Assembly: GCA_037127315.1 (NCBI GenBank)
Contig: JBBBDQ010000403.1
Location: 3,020,001-3,084,000, forward strand
Reading direction: 5' to 3'
DNA from: Ascarosepion bandense
Lineage: Eukaryota > Mollusca > Cephalopoda > Sepiida > Sepiidae
DNA: 64,000 nt
In this document: piece by piece, positions 46,000 to 57,620 of the stretch
How the letters are laid out: every line of letters begins with the position of its first letter
Numbering within the stretch: position 1 is the stretch's first letter
Translations under genes and position numbers: made by a program
The notes under the pieces: model-generated
Database searches by the model: none
The model's input: the letters and a program-made list of their open reading frames with translations, nothing else
What the model was told of the DNA's origin: nothing

Positions 46000-46110
46000 T
46001 CAATGTGGTGTTTAACATATTTCATTTAAACTATTTACAATGTTTGGACCATTGTCCTCATCTTTGTTGCCATATTCATAACATTTCAGATAACCTGAGT
46101 AAGTAGCCTG
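46000..46110 (-). mobile_element. Family-3 SINE tail fragment
   Basis: In reverse: aaatgttatgaatatggc, aacaaagatgaggacaatgg, close to the tails at 8960 and 60850. Confidence 0.6.
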
Positions 46111-46890
46111 AGAAGAACACCCTGAAATTAGCCAAGAGTTGTCTATTAACACTGCTACTGTAACGACGATTACGAGTCCCAGTTCGAGGGTCGAATCATA
46201 GTATTACACACTCACCCGTATTATCGTACAACTAACAAATTTCCAGATGTTGTATTTTGCCATGGTTAATATATATTTGTTATTTCCTATTTCGGTTGTT
46301 TTGTATTATTTCTTGCTGGACCTTTAACCTGTCCACAACAGTTCTAGAGCAAGAGTTCTAGAGCAAGAGTTCTAGAGCAAGATTTCTAGAACAAGAGTTA
46401 GACATTAGTCTCCAAGAGGAAAGCTCAAGAATGCATATTAGTCCTGTATAATGAAATGAATTTAAATGTTTTTTCTAAAAACAAACAAGTTGATGACATC
46501 ATGAAAATTATGAAAAAGCAATACAAACTGCCATGATGATGATGACTATTAGTCCCATGGGTGGGTGTTGTTGTATGGTTGATGAGCAGCTGAGTACCTG
46601 ACCAACTTTTTCCATATGAGACGAGAGGGAGTAGCCTGAGGAGAACGCTCTCAGAGCCGCCCGAAATCAGCCAAGAGTCAGTCCACGAACACTGATACCT
46701 TAACGACCATTATGAGTCCCAGTTCTAAGGCAAAGGGTCCAATCATAGTATTCCACATTAAATTGTATTATCGTTCCTACCAACCACGTTCCAAGTATTG
46801 TATTCTTTCTGTATTTAATATATATTCGTATTTTCCTATTTGGTTGTTTTTGCGTTATTCTTACTGGATATTTAACCAAATCCAAGGCAG
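46105..46890 (+). repeat. Two copies of an unnamed ~250 bp repeat
   Basis: 46105-46335 and 46630-46890 share agcctgag(a/g)agaac, agccaagagt, acgagtcccagttc, caatcatagtatt and tatttcctattt-ggttgttt. Between them are four copies of a 15-16 bp unit (gttctagagcaaga, 46340-46400) and AT-rich DNA. May be LTR pieces; not proven. Confidence 0.65.
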
Positions 46891-46943
46891 TTATTATTAT
46901 TATTATTATTATTACTAATTACCCGCACTTCCTTTCCCAATCT

Positions 46944-47248
46944 CAGTCAGTTAAGTGCCATACGTGAAACACGCTTGGGCGATCATGTCTCGAAAGAGAC
47001 ATGACTGACTAGGCAGAAGATTATCCCGCAGTAGGTTGCCATTTCTTTCTGTGGTAGACTGGTTGCCAGCCAAGGCTATAGAACCCAATATGTCCTGTTA
47101 TTTAACCCATAACTGGAAGGAAGAGATGGATTAATACCTTTCCAAATGGTATTTGCGCGTAAGTGAATGCAATGAATTCAACTGAAATTCGAACTCGGCT
47201 CTCTCATTTCTCATTCTGAGCTGATATCCACTGCACCACAATGCACAT
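46944..47248 (-). mobile_element. tRNA-derived SINE, family 1
   Basis: Full-length minus copy with well-kept head (ccactgcaccacaatgc in reverse) and tail (tcagtcagttaagtgcc). Confidence 0.92.
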
Positions 47249-47249
47249 T

Positions 47250-48129
47250 TCCCAATCTACTTGTTCTTTTTTATCCTTCATAAAAGTTTATTTGTTCTCC
47301 AAGTCTACGCTAACTGCACAGGTTATATTTGAAGTCTTCGGGTTATTACATGAATTAATCTGACATCAAATCTCATCAATTAAAACAGACTATGCTACTT
47401 ACATTGTAGAAAACTATCAACATTCTCTTCATATTCAACCGGTGAGAAGTAAGTTCCACCCAAACAGCTTATTCCCGAGAGGATATTTCCTTGAAAATTG
47501 CATTATTCATATACAATGTGCCTTGAGCAAAGATGACCTGGAAAAACCCTTCACAGCCCAGATGAAAACACAGCCAATGTCTTCCAAATTTAAGGCATGT
47601 TTTAGCTATAGGCATGTAGCTGTTGATTTTATAGAATTAACTTGCTGCCTAATGAAGCCCTCGACCCTGTAATGTCATGTCATCACCAATCAAGATAAAC
47701 AGATACGAGACAAATAAATTAAATGTTAGCAGCTTAAGAACAAACTTTGAAAAGTTATCAACATATTACCGCAAATTCATATCATATTCTTCAAGAAAGA
47801 CATTTTATAACAAAGAGCATGAAGAAAAAAATTCACCCCCACCATTTAATTCTTTGTTAGAACTCGAAAGATTAATGAATAAAAAAAACAATCAGCTTTT
47901 TTTTCCTTTTTTGTTCTTTTCAATTTATTATCAATGGTAAAAAATTCTTTTTTTTTCTCTCCATTTGTTCTTTATTATAAAATAATCTGTTTCAGCAGCT
48001 AAAATAAATTTTTTTTACCCACAGGAAAATATTTCATTTGATATCATTGATTATTGATATTAATATGATTTGTACATTTTACTAATGAAATATATCTATA
48101 AATATTTATGAATATAATTTATTTTAAAG
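47250..48129. other. Intron 10, last part
   Basis: Two open frames (76 and 87 codons, 47442-47940) match nothing I recognise and lack splice or coding support. Otherwise AT-rich intron ending at the E11 acceptor. Confidence 0.45.
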
Positions 48130-48240
48130 CAAATCCATGTGGAATAGAACCATGCAAAAATGGTGGTAAATGCTACAATGAGGGTAAAAAATTCAAGTGT
48201 GTTTGTACAGAAAGATTCATGGGACCAATCTGTATCATAC
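48130..48240 (+). CDS. EGF-like exon E11 (block 3, type P2)
   Basis: EGF module, acceptor ttattttaaag (weak, purine-rich), donor c|gtgagt. Reads N-P-C-G-I-E-P-C-K-N-G-G-K-C, then CYNEGKKFKCVC and TERFMGPIC, ending I-I. P2 signature K-K-F and FMGP. It is the most altered P2 copy: GG for GA, Tyr after Cys3, and I-I in place of I-E before the junction. All six Cys are kept. Confidence 0.93.
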
Positions 48241-48564
48241 GTGAGTTGATTCTTCATCTTAATTTCTAAAGCATTTGTTAATTGTTACAATGATCAATAT
48301 TTAGAATCAAAGCTGTAAAGTGATTAATTTTGTGTAAAATTTTCCCATAATATTTTTAAGTAATTGTGTATGCAAACCCCATGCAATAGATCTAATTTAT
48401 AAACTCCTATGAGGTGTAACAATTTAATTTCCAGTATGACCCCTTGAAAGGAAAGTTTGTATATCTGGTTACTTCTGGTTGCTGTCATTTTCAAAGTACT
48501 CCCTTTGTGAAGCTATACACTTTAGATGATGGGGCCATTCATAAAAACTTGTTCTCTAGAATCG

Positions 48565-48872
48565 GTCAGTCAGTTAAGTGCCATACATGATACATGCTTG
48601 GATGATCATGTCTCAAAAAAGACATGACTGAGTGGGCAGATGATTATCCCGCAGTAGGTTGCCATTACTTTCTGTGGTAGACTGGTTGCACACCAAGGCT
48701 ATAGAACACAAGCTGTCCTGTTATTTAACCCATAACTGGAGGGAAGAGATGGGTTAATACCTTTCCCAAGGGTATTTGTGCATAAGTGAATGCAAGAAAT
48801 TCAACTGGATTTTGAACTCGGCTACCCGATTACTTGTTCTGAGCCGATATTCACTGCACTACAACACACATC
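48565..48872 (-). mobile_element. tRNA-derived SINE, family 1
   Basis: Full-length minus copy; head in reverse gcactacaacacac, tail cagtcagttaagtgcc. Confidence 0.9.
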
Positions 48873-49009
48873 CGAGAATACTTCTCCATAATATAGTTAC
48901 ATAATCTTGGATGTTAGTGGTATCAGCAAATCTTGGTATTTTCAGAGAGTTTTTGAATTTTGAAAATAGTCCAAAATCATTGTGTTAACGTCATTATCCA
49001 TATTAGGTT

Positions 49010-49520
49010 CTAATCAAGGCCATGAAATCAAGGCCATGAAATCAAGTGTGTGGGTCACTCTCTGGCAAGTTGAGATCCACATAGGAAGTGGGAAGTTAGG
49101 ATTTTGTGGTATTGAAGGAAAGGTAACAATTGACTCTTGACTGGAAGGGGTCAACATTGTAGTGTTGATGGAAGCATTAATGGCGAGGGTGTCTGTTCCA
49201 TAAAGCAGCACTTCTTGGAAAACAGTTGAGTAGAACTCCCTCCTTAAAATTGGAATATAGAATGAGCAAGGGTGGTTTACCTGTGAGAACACATCATCGC
49301 AGGTCTTAGCTGTAAAGTTCCGAACTTGTGAAATTGAAGAATCGTTTGAATATTTGTCATGAAAACAGTGATAGATAGTAATGGGATCGCAATGTTGTAT
49401 CTGTGGGAAAGAGATCGCAGGGTGAAGATGCCTCTTTACTGACAAGGCTGGACTCTATCAAGGCCAGAAAGTGAAGACTGGGTAGCTCCAGTCCAGATAT
49501 GACAGCAATACTCCATTTTT
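49010..49520 (-). pseudogene. LINE RT C-terminal fragment (second lineage)
   Basis: Minus reading, 143 codons open: R-H-L-H-P-A-I-S-F-P, I-T-I-Y-H-C-F-H-D-K-Y, Q-V-N-H-P-C-S-F-Y, I-L-R-R-E-F-Y-S-T-V-F. It parallels the VASL-FYKYFHG ... KFYSSRFF region of RT C-termini, but from a lineage distinct from the 55 kb copy. Not a host gene. Confidence 0.6.
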
Positions 49521-49826
49521 AGTCTAATCTGGCTCCTTTAAAGATATGTATAATTCTTAGGCAACTAATTATTAACAGAAACAATAATAATAACAATAAT
49601 AATAATAATAACAACTACCCCCACCCCATCAGAAGAAAAATAACTAGACATTTTTTATTATTTTGGTTAAATTTTGATAAATTTAAGTTAATTTTGTTCT
49701 TAAAATTTAAACAAATCCCTTGAAATAGAATAAAAAAACTTGAAATTTAAATGATTTCAAAACAACAAATCATTTTGTTTTTTACAAATTTATCTGCTTG
49801 TATATTGTGTATTTATATTTCCTCAG

Positions 49827-49937
49827 CCAATCCTTGTGGGCCGAAGCCGTGCAAACATGGAGCTGAATGCTTTAACCGGGAAAACGAATTTTTCTGCAAA
49901 TGCAGACGTGGATTCAAGGGAAAAACCTGTTCAGAAT
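49827..49937 (+). CDS. EGF-like exon E12 (block 3, type P3)
   Basis: EGF module, acceptor atatttcctcag, donor t|gtgagt. Reads N-P-C-G-P-K-P-C-K-H-G-A-E-C, then CFNRENEFFCKC and RRGFKGKTC, ending S-E. P3 signature N-E-F and GF.GKTC, and like E6 it has basic residues around Cys5 (K-C-K/R-R-G). Differences: His in KHGAE, GFKG for GFMG, and a Tyr junction to E13. Confidence 0.94.
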
Positions 49938-50224
49938 GTGAGTCTGATCTTTTATGTTTGAAAACTATATAAATTCAATCGCCAAATAGTACACTGGTGG
50001 GTCTTCCCTCAGTTGGAAAAAATTAGTTGAGTCATGACCCCACAAGGGAAAGAACGCTCTTTCCATTGGGAGGAACATGCAATCTTTCTTCAATGACATC
50101 ACATGAGAAATAACTTCCTTTCTATTGAAAAAAAGCAAGTTATTTCTTTACATAAAAAAAAACAAAACTACAAAACAGGCTCACATTTTCCACTAACATG
50201 AAATGACAAGATTATATTGAATCA

Positions 50225-50445
50225 ATTGCTACATCTGCTGCAAGTCAGAATGGTTGACTTTGTCGCGCAAGACAATTTTTCTTACCAGAATCTTTCTCAG
50301 ACATTTATAAGTCTACCTTTTGTGCATGCATGAAATATCACGGACATATCTGATCTTGTATTTAGAAATATGTGACGAAATCCAAAGAAAAATCTGCAAT
50401 GTTATTGACCCTAATCTGGCCTATAGGCTTCAGTCACTGACTTTG
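50225..50445 (+). mobile_element. LINE RT fragment, plus
   Basis: Remnant of the S-L-C-R-A-R-x-F-F ... R-I-C-N-V-I region (tgtcgcgcaagac, ccaaagaaaaatctgcaatg). It abuts an inverted fragment of the same LINE. Confidence 0.65.
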
Positions 50446-50735
50446 GCATTGGATTCAATATAGTCACTCCATTTGAGGTCCGCCGAGAGTGTCAGGCCAA
50501 GGAGGCGTAGTGTTTTACTCTCTGGGATGCAAGCCTGTTCCATACTAATGGGAGGTAGATGTGATTGTCTATGGTGGTTAGTTGATAGCAGCTTCATTTT
50601 AGAAGCATTGAAATTTACAAGCCATTTTCTACCCCAGTCCACTATGGATTGGAGGTCCTTTTCAAGCTCGGCAGCGAGGTTTGCTTTGTCGCCCACACCG
50701 GGTTTTTGATCTTTATATTGGAAAAAGCTTTTTTT
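50446..50735 (-). pseudogene. LINE RT fragment, minus
   Basis: Minus reading: KANLAAELEKDLQSIVDWGR, W-L-V-N-F-N-A-S-K-M-K, P-E-S-K-T-L-R-L-L-G-L-T and L-K-W-S-D-Y-I-E. Same region as 54960-55200 on the plus strand; one of the best preserved pieces. Confidence 0.88.
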
Positions 50736-50739
50736 TCAC

Positions 50740-52505
50740 TCAAACCAATGGCCTCACATGTGAAAGATCAATTTTTTGTTGGAAGGAATATCTTATTTTT
50801 GTCTACAAAAAGAACAAAAGATGCTTGTCAGTCGTCCCTCTCCACAATTTTCTTCTTATCCTCTTGCTATCTCTTCCATCTTTTGGCCATCTACTTACAC
50901 AAGCTAAATAGGATAGTCTACTTGCTGCTTCCTATTGAACCTCTTGCTTTCACTATATGCTTATGAGTATCGAATTCTCCAAGTCCTCTTTCCTTATTAT
51001 GTATCCCAAAGACTTCAACAGTGTCTTTGATTCTATTGATTGATTGATTTATTTAATGGCATATCAACTATGTGTCATAAAATGGTAAAATTTAATTTTC
51101 TTGGAAGCTTTGAAGTAATAAAAATATGATGTTATTCTAATTTCACAATTGAATACATGGTAGATGATACTCAGCTTTTGTGCATATATGTGTTTGTGTG
51201 GACATCATTACTAGATCACATATGTGTGTTTGATGTTGTAGGTTTGTTAAAATTATAATTTAAAATACTGTTTGATTTAATAAATTAATGTATTACATGG
51301 ATTAATCTTATGAAAGGGTCTGTTGCTTTGGTTTGGCAGCATATTAACCTGTGTGTTTTTAATGCAAAAATCTAAATATTTTGTATTCAATTTTATGCTT
51401 TTAACAACAAATATTTTGTATATAACTTTATACTTTCAGAGTAAAGACATGTTTTTTAGATATATATTTTGTAGATGCTAAAATGTAATGTTTGTAATTT
51501 TGCTATAAAAATGTATTTTTATATATTTTTAATGACACATTGATGATCAGTTTGCAATATTAATGTATTGTTGTTTATTTTATTAATATATACTGTCGAT
51601 TTTTGTTTGCGGGGATTCAATATTTGCCCATAGTTGGGACCCTAAAGGTGCTACTACCTTGTGTAGTAACACTTTTAGGGTCCCAATAAAATTTGTTCAT
51701 ACTCACAGGGTCAACTGGTACATTTCAAGCAAGAAGAAAATTTACAGTAATTTTTAGTGTGACATTTTTGCGGTTATTTTGTTTTTTTACCACAACTCAC
51801 ACCCCTGAAGATGATCTTAAAAGAAGATTGAAAGTACTTGGGAACAACGAGAAATGAATAATAAAATCATCTGTCAAAATTACAGCTCATTTCTTACATT
51901 TTTTGATTACAATACATGAAAGATTATCTGTGAGTATGAATGGCTTTCATTAAAAATAAGCAGTATATAAAATGTATATACAGTATAATTTTATTCAATG
52001 TACTGTGTCTGTTATAACTCATTTTCTAGTAGCGAGAATATTAAGACATACTTAGGCACACACCATAACATCTATAAGAAATACTCAGAAGACTTACTGG
52101 GGTTCTTTATTCAAATGACTAGACTACTGCAGTCTGTTATTCAGTTCACAGCACCCTTGCTTTAAAGATTTCATTTATTACCACCACCTCAAAGTGTAAT
52201 CAGTTGTGTTTGTCTGTTTATTTGTTTGTCCATTTGTCCATGTTCAAGATATCTCAAGACTCACTGGATTAATTTTTTTAGGGATGACTAGCTTGATAAC
52301 TGGCACAAAGTAATTAGATTTTGTGTTCAATCCAGTACAGGCTAAAATTTCTAGGTCATTTTTCCGGATTTATTACTAAAATTTATTTTTTACCTTTCAA
52401 ATGCCAAATACTAAATTACCTCCCTTGTTTCATTTTAAGTATGAATTTAATTTTAAGAGTAGTCAAGTTTATTTTTTTGTATTTTTACTCTTGACAGTGG
52501 TTAAG
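50740..52505. other. Intron 12, middle
   Basis: No gene. A 23 bp inverted repeat with a short loop at 51633-51684 (gggaccctaaaggtg / cacttttagggtccc). A Penelope-like 3' phrase (cctgaagatgatctt ... aataataaaatc) near 51800-51870 is unproven. A 'tttgtctgtttatttg' region near 52205 resembles interspersed repeats. Confidence 0.45.
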
Positions 52506-52509
52506 TGAA

Positions 52510-52925
52510 TTGCAGTTATTCTTTCTCATTTTAGTAAAAAACCCTTGCTAATCACGGAGATGATATCAGCATTGTATAGGTTGAGTAGATCCGATGAGAA
52601 AACACACCCTTGTCTTATGTCTCTTTCTATTTTTTGTATATCTGCTGAATTTACTACCTATCAAGATGTAAGTGGTTTGCTGCTATTATAGATAATTGAT
52701 TATCCTAACGTCTTTTACAAAAATGTTGAGGTTATCAAACCTCTATATCAAGTCTTTGTGGCATACTTTATCAAATGTCTTTGTGTAGTCTATAAAACAT
52801 AGATAAAGATCCTTCTGCATTTGGATTGCTCTTTCAGAGAGCATTCCGAGCATGAATATTGTATTCCTCGTTCCGGCAGCTTTAAGAAAGCAACACTGTA
52901 GAACTAAATTTCTGTTGCTTCATGT
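52510..52925 (-). pseudogene. RTE-like LINE RT fragment
   Basis: Minus reading: L-S-E-R-A-I-Q-M-Q-K-D-L-Y-L-C-F-I-D-Y-T-K-T-F-D-K-V, the RT motif with a catalytic Asp region (FIDYxKAFD). Upstream of it on the same strand, residual T-R-N-T-I-F-M codons. Many stops follow. Confidence 0.8.
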
Positions 52926-52929
52926 CTAT

Positions 52930-54175
52930 TCTTCATGTGTGAAAAGATTGTCCAGTATTCTTCCATCAGTATAGATCATGCTAGTCTCCCAGAAAGCAAT
53001 ACACTATTCATCCTCAGCCTCACTCATTCAGCCAACCTCAAGTGGAATGACTACATCGAATCACTAGCTATATCTAATGCTAGGAAGGTTGAGTCACTGT
53101 GTTGGGCCAGGAAGTTTTTCTTATCAGAATACATCTTGCACATATACAAATCTACCATTCCTGTGTGCATTGAATATCATTGCCATATCTGGTCAAGTGC
53201 TTCTCCTATCAACCTCGGAGTTCTTGACAAAATCCGAAGGAGGATCTGCAATGAAACTGATCTCATTTTCTCACTGATGTAATGCGGCTTCTCTCTGTTT
53301 TTTCAACAAATATTTTCATGGTTTTTGCTTCGATGACCTTATTTCCCTTCTGCCTCGTCTTACTTAAGCTACTAGATTAGCAACTAGGTCCTACCCTTTT
53401 ACACTCCAAATGTTATATATCGCCATACGACGACAAAACAACAAACACCCATATATAAAAATATAAGGTTATATTTTTATTAATGACGACGAACCGTGTG
53501 GAATAGAGAACGGAAGGGTGAGAGGCACATAGAATGGGTTGACGGGAGTGTATTCTTGCCGTGGTGTTTCTCTGCTTCCACTGGCCGTTCTCTGCTGGCG
53601 AATCCGTGTGTCGAGGTCTTTATATAGTCTTCTAGAACCGGGACTTTCCTTCCGGTTTTGCCTCGCCCACGCAACGCCCACGTAATTCTAAGAGACACCT
53701 GATCTGTTTGCCTCTGTAGCCATTTCCGCCGCTGTCGGAAATAAGGTCAAATGACATCCGCTCCGGCCTCGACAGGATGTATTTCACAAACACCTGTCTT
53801 GTTGCTTCGCCGCCCCCTTCACCGACAGGAAACACCATCGCTTGCATCACTTCCTCGGGTGGGGCCAGATTGTTATATTACACAAACAGTCAAATCTAAC
53901 AACTATACTTTTACTCTAGCAATTTCTTTTCTCACAATTCCCACCTGTGGAACTCCCTTCTGTATACATGCTTCCCTGATAACTACAATCTTCAAAAGTT
54001 TAAATGCAACGTCAATTGTCATCTTTTATCTTCTTGATTACCATCTTTCTCTTATCCTTCCTCTGATAACTCCTGTACCTTGTTTTCTTCTTTTCGTTCT
54101 TCTCTCATGAAACCCCCGGCACACCAGTGGCAGTACTGCCTTGCCTCAGGTAAAACGATTATGAAAAATAATAAT
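52930..54175 (+). mobile_element. LINE RT C-terminal half to 3' end, split by a solo LTR
   Basis: Readable: SLPESNTLFILSLTHSANLK, W-N-D-Y-I-E-S, I-L-H-I-Y-K-S-T-I, E-Y-H-C-H-I-W-S. Interrupted at 53410 (cccttttacactccaaa). It resumes at 53883 with caaacagtcaaatc, then ccacctgtggaactccc and cacaccagtggcagtac. The join restores the order seen in intact copies. Confidence 0.85.
53411..53882 (-). mobile_element. Solo LTR, family A copy 3, nested in a LINE
   Basis: 472 bp, TGTTATATATCG ... TTGTTATATTACA, with the perfect 4 bp duplication caaa on both sides (53407-53410 and 53883-53886). Nearly identical to copy 2 at 42329. Minus orientation by TATA box and AATAAA. Confidence 0.93.
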
Positions 54176-54539
54176 ATTTCAGTTGATATTACATAGTAGT
54201 ATCTATTCGTTTTTTTCCAAACAAAATTTCTTGTTTCTTTTTCTTTGCTTAGCTTTCAGAGGGCATCTTCTGCTAAGTCCTTGCGTCATCAGATTCTGAT
54301 GTAACATTTTCCCTCGACCATTATAACATTTACAGATTGTTTGTATTGACTTGATTTTGATAGCTTCTAATTTTTTTTTTTTTTTTGGTTTCCATTTAAA
54401 ACTTCCTCATTGCTCATACGTTCTGTCTATGGCATTCTCAGCACCCTTCTGTAGAATTTCAAGTCATGTCTTCCTCTATAAGAAAACTATTCAATATTCA
54501 TTGTCATTGATAGTACATAGTTCTTCAGCCCTCTTTTCT

Positions 54540-54840
54540 TTGTTCATGGCAAATATTTTAATGAGTTATTTCCGCCAGCTCAGAAATTCACAGCTAGGGC
54601 CTGCCATGAAGTGTTCACAGAGACTATTTTTTCCTCATTTCCTTTGAGCTTTTTCAAAAATGAGTAAGTTCCTCTGAGTAGCTCTTTCCCTGGAATTGTT
54701 ACTTTGTGAAACAGACTCCCAAGAGGGTGCTTCCCTGACAACTACAATTTTAACCTCAGGGTTAACTGATATCCTACATATCATTAGTTCCTGTTTCATT
54801 TTCCCCTTCCCTTACAACAATCTCACTCAGTTATTTGAGT
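54540..54840 (+). mobile_element. Weak LINE-like fragment
   Basis: gagagggtgcttccctgac-like and ctacaattttaacctcag recall the N-x-C-F-P-D-x-Y-N motif, followed by a pyrimidine-rich stretch. Little else is kept. Confidence 0.35.
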
Positions 54841-54894
54841 GACTCTTGAGTTTTGTATAACAAAAAAAGAAAAAAATTCATGGAATTGAGAGTT

Positions 54895-55900
54895 AAAAAT
54901 GTTACAAATATACACTACAGTTTACTCTTGCTTCAATCAAAAATCTGCTGAGGCTGACAAAGCAAACCTTGCTGCCAAGCTTGAAAAGGACCTTGAATCT
55001 ATTGATGGCTGGAGAAAGAAATGGCTTATGAATTTTAATGCTTCCAAAATGAAGCTGCTTTCTATTAACCATCACAGACAATTGCTCCTACCTCCCATTA
55101 GCATGGATCAGGCTAGTCTCCCTGAAAGCAAAACACTGCAGTTCCTTTGGTTGACTCTCACAACAGACCTCAAGTGGAATGACTATATGGAATCCATAGC
55201 TAAATCCACTGCTAAGAAGATCAGTTCTCTGTGTGGGGCCAGGAAGTTTTTCCCATCTGAAACAATCCTGCACATATATAAATCTACCATCTGCCTGTAC
55301 ATTGACGGCTGCTGGGATATCTGGTCTGGTGCCCCTGCTATCCACCTTGACAAAATCCAACAGAGAATCTGTAATGTGATCAAAACCTGACTTGGCAGCT
55401 TGGATACAGTCACTTTCTCATCGGCGCAATGTGGCTTCCCTGTGTCTCTTCTACAAATACTTTCACGGCTCCTGCTCCGATGAACTTAGCTCTCTGGTGC
55501 CCCCTATATATGAATTTACTCGAGCCACAAGATTATCAACTAGGTCCCACCCTTTTACTGTAAAACCAATAAAATATAAATGCAAATTCTACTCCAGCAG
55601 ATTCTTTTCTCGCACTTCCCACCTGTGGAATTCCCTTCTGTTTACTTGCTTCCCTAGCAGCTATAATCTCCAAGAATTTAAATGTAAAGTCAATAGTCAT
55701 CTCTTATCTCACTAATTTGTATCCTCTCTCTCATGCTCCTTTTTCCATCCACTCCACTCTCATCAGTATTCTCATGCTTCTCTTACCCACTTCCTGAAAC
55801 TCCTTATAACCTGTCACTCTTTCTTACTTCCCTCTTATATAACCCCCTGCACAACAGTGGCAGTAACATGTCTTGCTTGGGATGAAATGTTATTAAAAAA
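54895..55900 (+). pseudogene. Best LINE copy: RT C-terminal half plus 3' UTR (CR1/Jockey-like)
   Basis: Open 54899-55390: T-T-V-Y-S-C-F-N-Q-K (just past YADD), KANLAAKLEKDLESIDGWRK, W-L-M-N-F-N-A-S-K-M-K-L-L-S, L-K-W-N-D-Y-M, I-L-H-I-Y-K-S-T-I, D-I-W-S-G-A-P. A stop/frameshift at 55390 is followed in another frame by L-S-H-R-R-N-V-A-S-L-C-L-F-Y-K-Y-F-H-G and S-H-L-W-N-S-L. L-Q-E-F-K-C-K-V-N-S-H-L-L-S-H and stop then follow, and a 3' end with gcttgggatgaaatg and an A-run. 5'-truncated, dead; source of reference for the other LINE pieces. Confidence 0.9.
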
Positions 55901-55945
55901 AAATAACAGAAAACTGAATGAATATTCATTAATTTTTCTTTTTAG

Positions 55946-56056
55946 ATAATGCCTGTGGCCTTGACCCTTGCTTGAACGGAGCAAAGTGTTTTGATGATAA
56001 GGAAACATTTAGATGTGTTTGTACTCCAGAGTTTATGGGAAGAACTTGTAGTGAAC
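55946..56056 (+). CDS. EGF-like exon E13 (block 4, type P1)
   Basis: EGF module, acceptor atttttctttttag, donor c|gtaaga. Reads N-A-C-G-L-D-P-C-L-N-G-A-K-C, then CFDDKETFRCVC and TPEFMGRTC, ending S-E. P1 signature E-T-F (for D-T-F) and FMGRTC. It has Asp, not Asn, at the hydroxylation position, and LNGAK instead of KNGAK. A LINE A-tail ends only ~40 bp upstream of the acceptor. Confidence 0.94.
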
Positions 56057-56160
56057 GTAAGAATAAAATTTATCATTTTCATTAGCAAAATCACGAAAAA
56101 ATCCATTTGGTAATATATATTTGCTATCTTCTCAGTTATATGTTGTTTCTCAGAAATATT

Positions 56161-56320
56161 CAGGATGTAGGGGTGGTGCAAGGGGTAGCACCTTGGAATG
56201 AGAAATTGGAGAGTTGAGTTCAAATTTCAGTCAAGTTTGTTACATTCACTTTTGCACAAATACTCCTGGGAAGAGCATGAATCGATTCCCCCCAGATATG
56301 GATTAAATAGAACTTGTATC
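56161..56320 (+). mobile_element. Degraded tRNA-SINE head
   Basis: gtggtgcaaggggtag as A box and gagttcaaatttcag as B box, then cattcacttttgcacaaatac as in family 1. The 3' half is lost. Confidence 0.6.
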
Positions 56321-56835
56321 TGCAAAAACCATTGTTGTTTTCGAAACATTGTTAATACAATACACTAATACTCTTGGGAAGTGCATTACATGAGTAGACA
56401 GCTTTTGTAACATCTGCTAGCTTTCTGTTTCAAGGTTAGAGAGAAGGCATTTTTGGATAGTAATATGTAGGAAAGATAACAGTTGACTTAAAGAGGTTAA
56501 GATTAATATAATTTAAATAGAACTTGTATCTGGAAAAATCATTATTTTCCAAAAGATTGTTAATGCCATATTGACTCACAAAAGTAATTATTTATACAAT
56601 CCAAAACATGACTTGCTTTTAACTAACCATCAAAGGTGTGCTAAACCATATATAAAAATACAAATTAATTAACCGCTCAATCAAATCTCAAAAATATTCA
56701 GATTCATTGGTACCCATCCGGGGTGGGAGTGTATCATTTTCTGAGATTACTTTTTGGCAGTTTTATAGGAATACAAATGTTGCTTCTAATTCCCAATGAA
56801 TTTTAGTTTTATAACATCCGTGAGCTACAGAAGCA

Positions 56836-56945
56836 GAAAAGCAATGGCAACCTATTGCGGGATAATCTTCTGCCCAGTCTGTCATGTCTCTTTCGAGACA
56901 TGATCGCCCAAGCGTGTATCACGTATGGCACTTAAGTGAGTGAGC
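56836..56945 (+). mobile_element. tRNA-derived SINE, family 1, 3' end only
   Basis: aagcaatggcaacctattg, the tgtctctttcgagaca stem and the tail cacttaagtgagtgag. Confidence 0.85.
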
Positions 56946-57059
56946 TACAGAAGAAGTGTTTATTCTTCCATTGACAGTTCCCGTATATTGGTCAGAAAAT
57001 CCAAACAATAAACACACAAGTCTCTAACTACTGTTTCGATGGTGAATACTCTGACAAGA

Positions 57060-57315
57060 TACACTCATTATTTCCACTAGTCCAGACCTTCACAGTTAAG
57101 ATCTACCATGTCATGTACACTGAGACAAACCATCTTGATTCTCTTTGTATTCCATTGGTAAGGAGGAAGTTTTGTCTGGATAACTTCTTCTTAACAACTG
57201 CTACTTTGGGAAACAAATTCCTGAGATGTTTCAGTAATAATTACAATATTAGCCTCTTCAAGTCAACTGTTATCTTTCCTCCATATTATTATGCAAAAAT
57301 GCTTTCTCTCTAACC
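57060..57315 (+). mobile_element. LINE C-terminal fragment (second lineage)
   Basis: Codons R-R-K-F-C-L-D-N-F-F-L and S-N-N-Y-N-I-S-L-F-K-S parallel the KFYSSRFFSR ... YNLQEFK end of RT ORFs. Confidence 0.55.
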
Positions 57316-57399
57316 TTGAAACAGAAATCTAGCAGATGTTACAAAAGCTGTCTACTCATGTCATGTTACAAGAAGCTGTGTCAACCTATGCATCAAGAG

Positions 57400-57620
57400 T
57401 TCAATGGCTGTAAATAGTTTTTACCCAAAGAGTGTCCTCTCCGTCAAAAAGGGAACTGATTAGCGAGAAGCTTGCAGCATATTTTCTATAGTAGAAGGGT
57501 TGTGGAGTTAAAAATAATTCATCACTCACAAGTCTGATCTGGCTGAGCAAGCTGAGATATCCTTGGGGAATATCAGCGTTGATCTCATTTGCTTCAGAAG
57601 ACTGGCCATAAATGATGGCT
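57400..57620 (-). mobile_element. LINE fragment (second lineage), minus
   Basis: Shares agaagggttgtggagt-like, ataattcatcactcaca and ctgagatatccttgggg phrases with 16490-16580. No ORF kept. Confidence 0.45.

Larger units (their letters stand above)
43625..46005 (+). repeat. Intronic segmental duplication, second copy interrupted
   Basis: 43625-44215 and 44415-46005 align in order: ttctgtagta/ataacaaa, gataattcgatattttaaaa, gcaactattttttaaaataat, acagctgttg, aatgcactgat(t/g)gaaaaag and aataatatttcttt. The second copy is split by the cagtatagcccgg repeats (44537-45513) and contains a 41 bp tandem repeat. The candidate terminal exon lies between the two copies. Confidence 0.8.

Noticed and set aside
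47442..47940. Two adjacent open frames of 76 and 87 codons as a host gene
   Set aside because: No recognisable domain, no splice pattern, ordinary length for chance frames here.
49751..49972. ATG-led frame running into E12 with a hydrophobic, signal-peptide-like start
   Set aside because: The hydrophobic stretch is the translated pyrimidine tract before the acceptor; the same effect is seen before E5. No promoter evidence.
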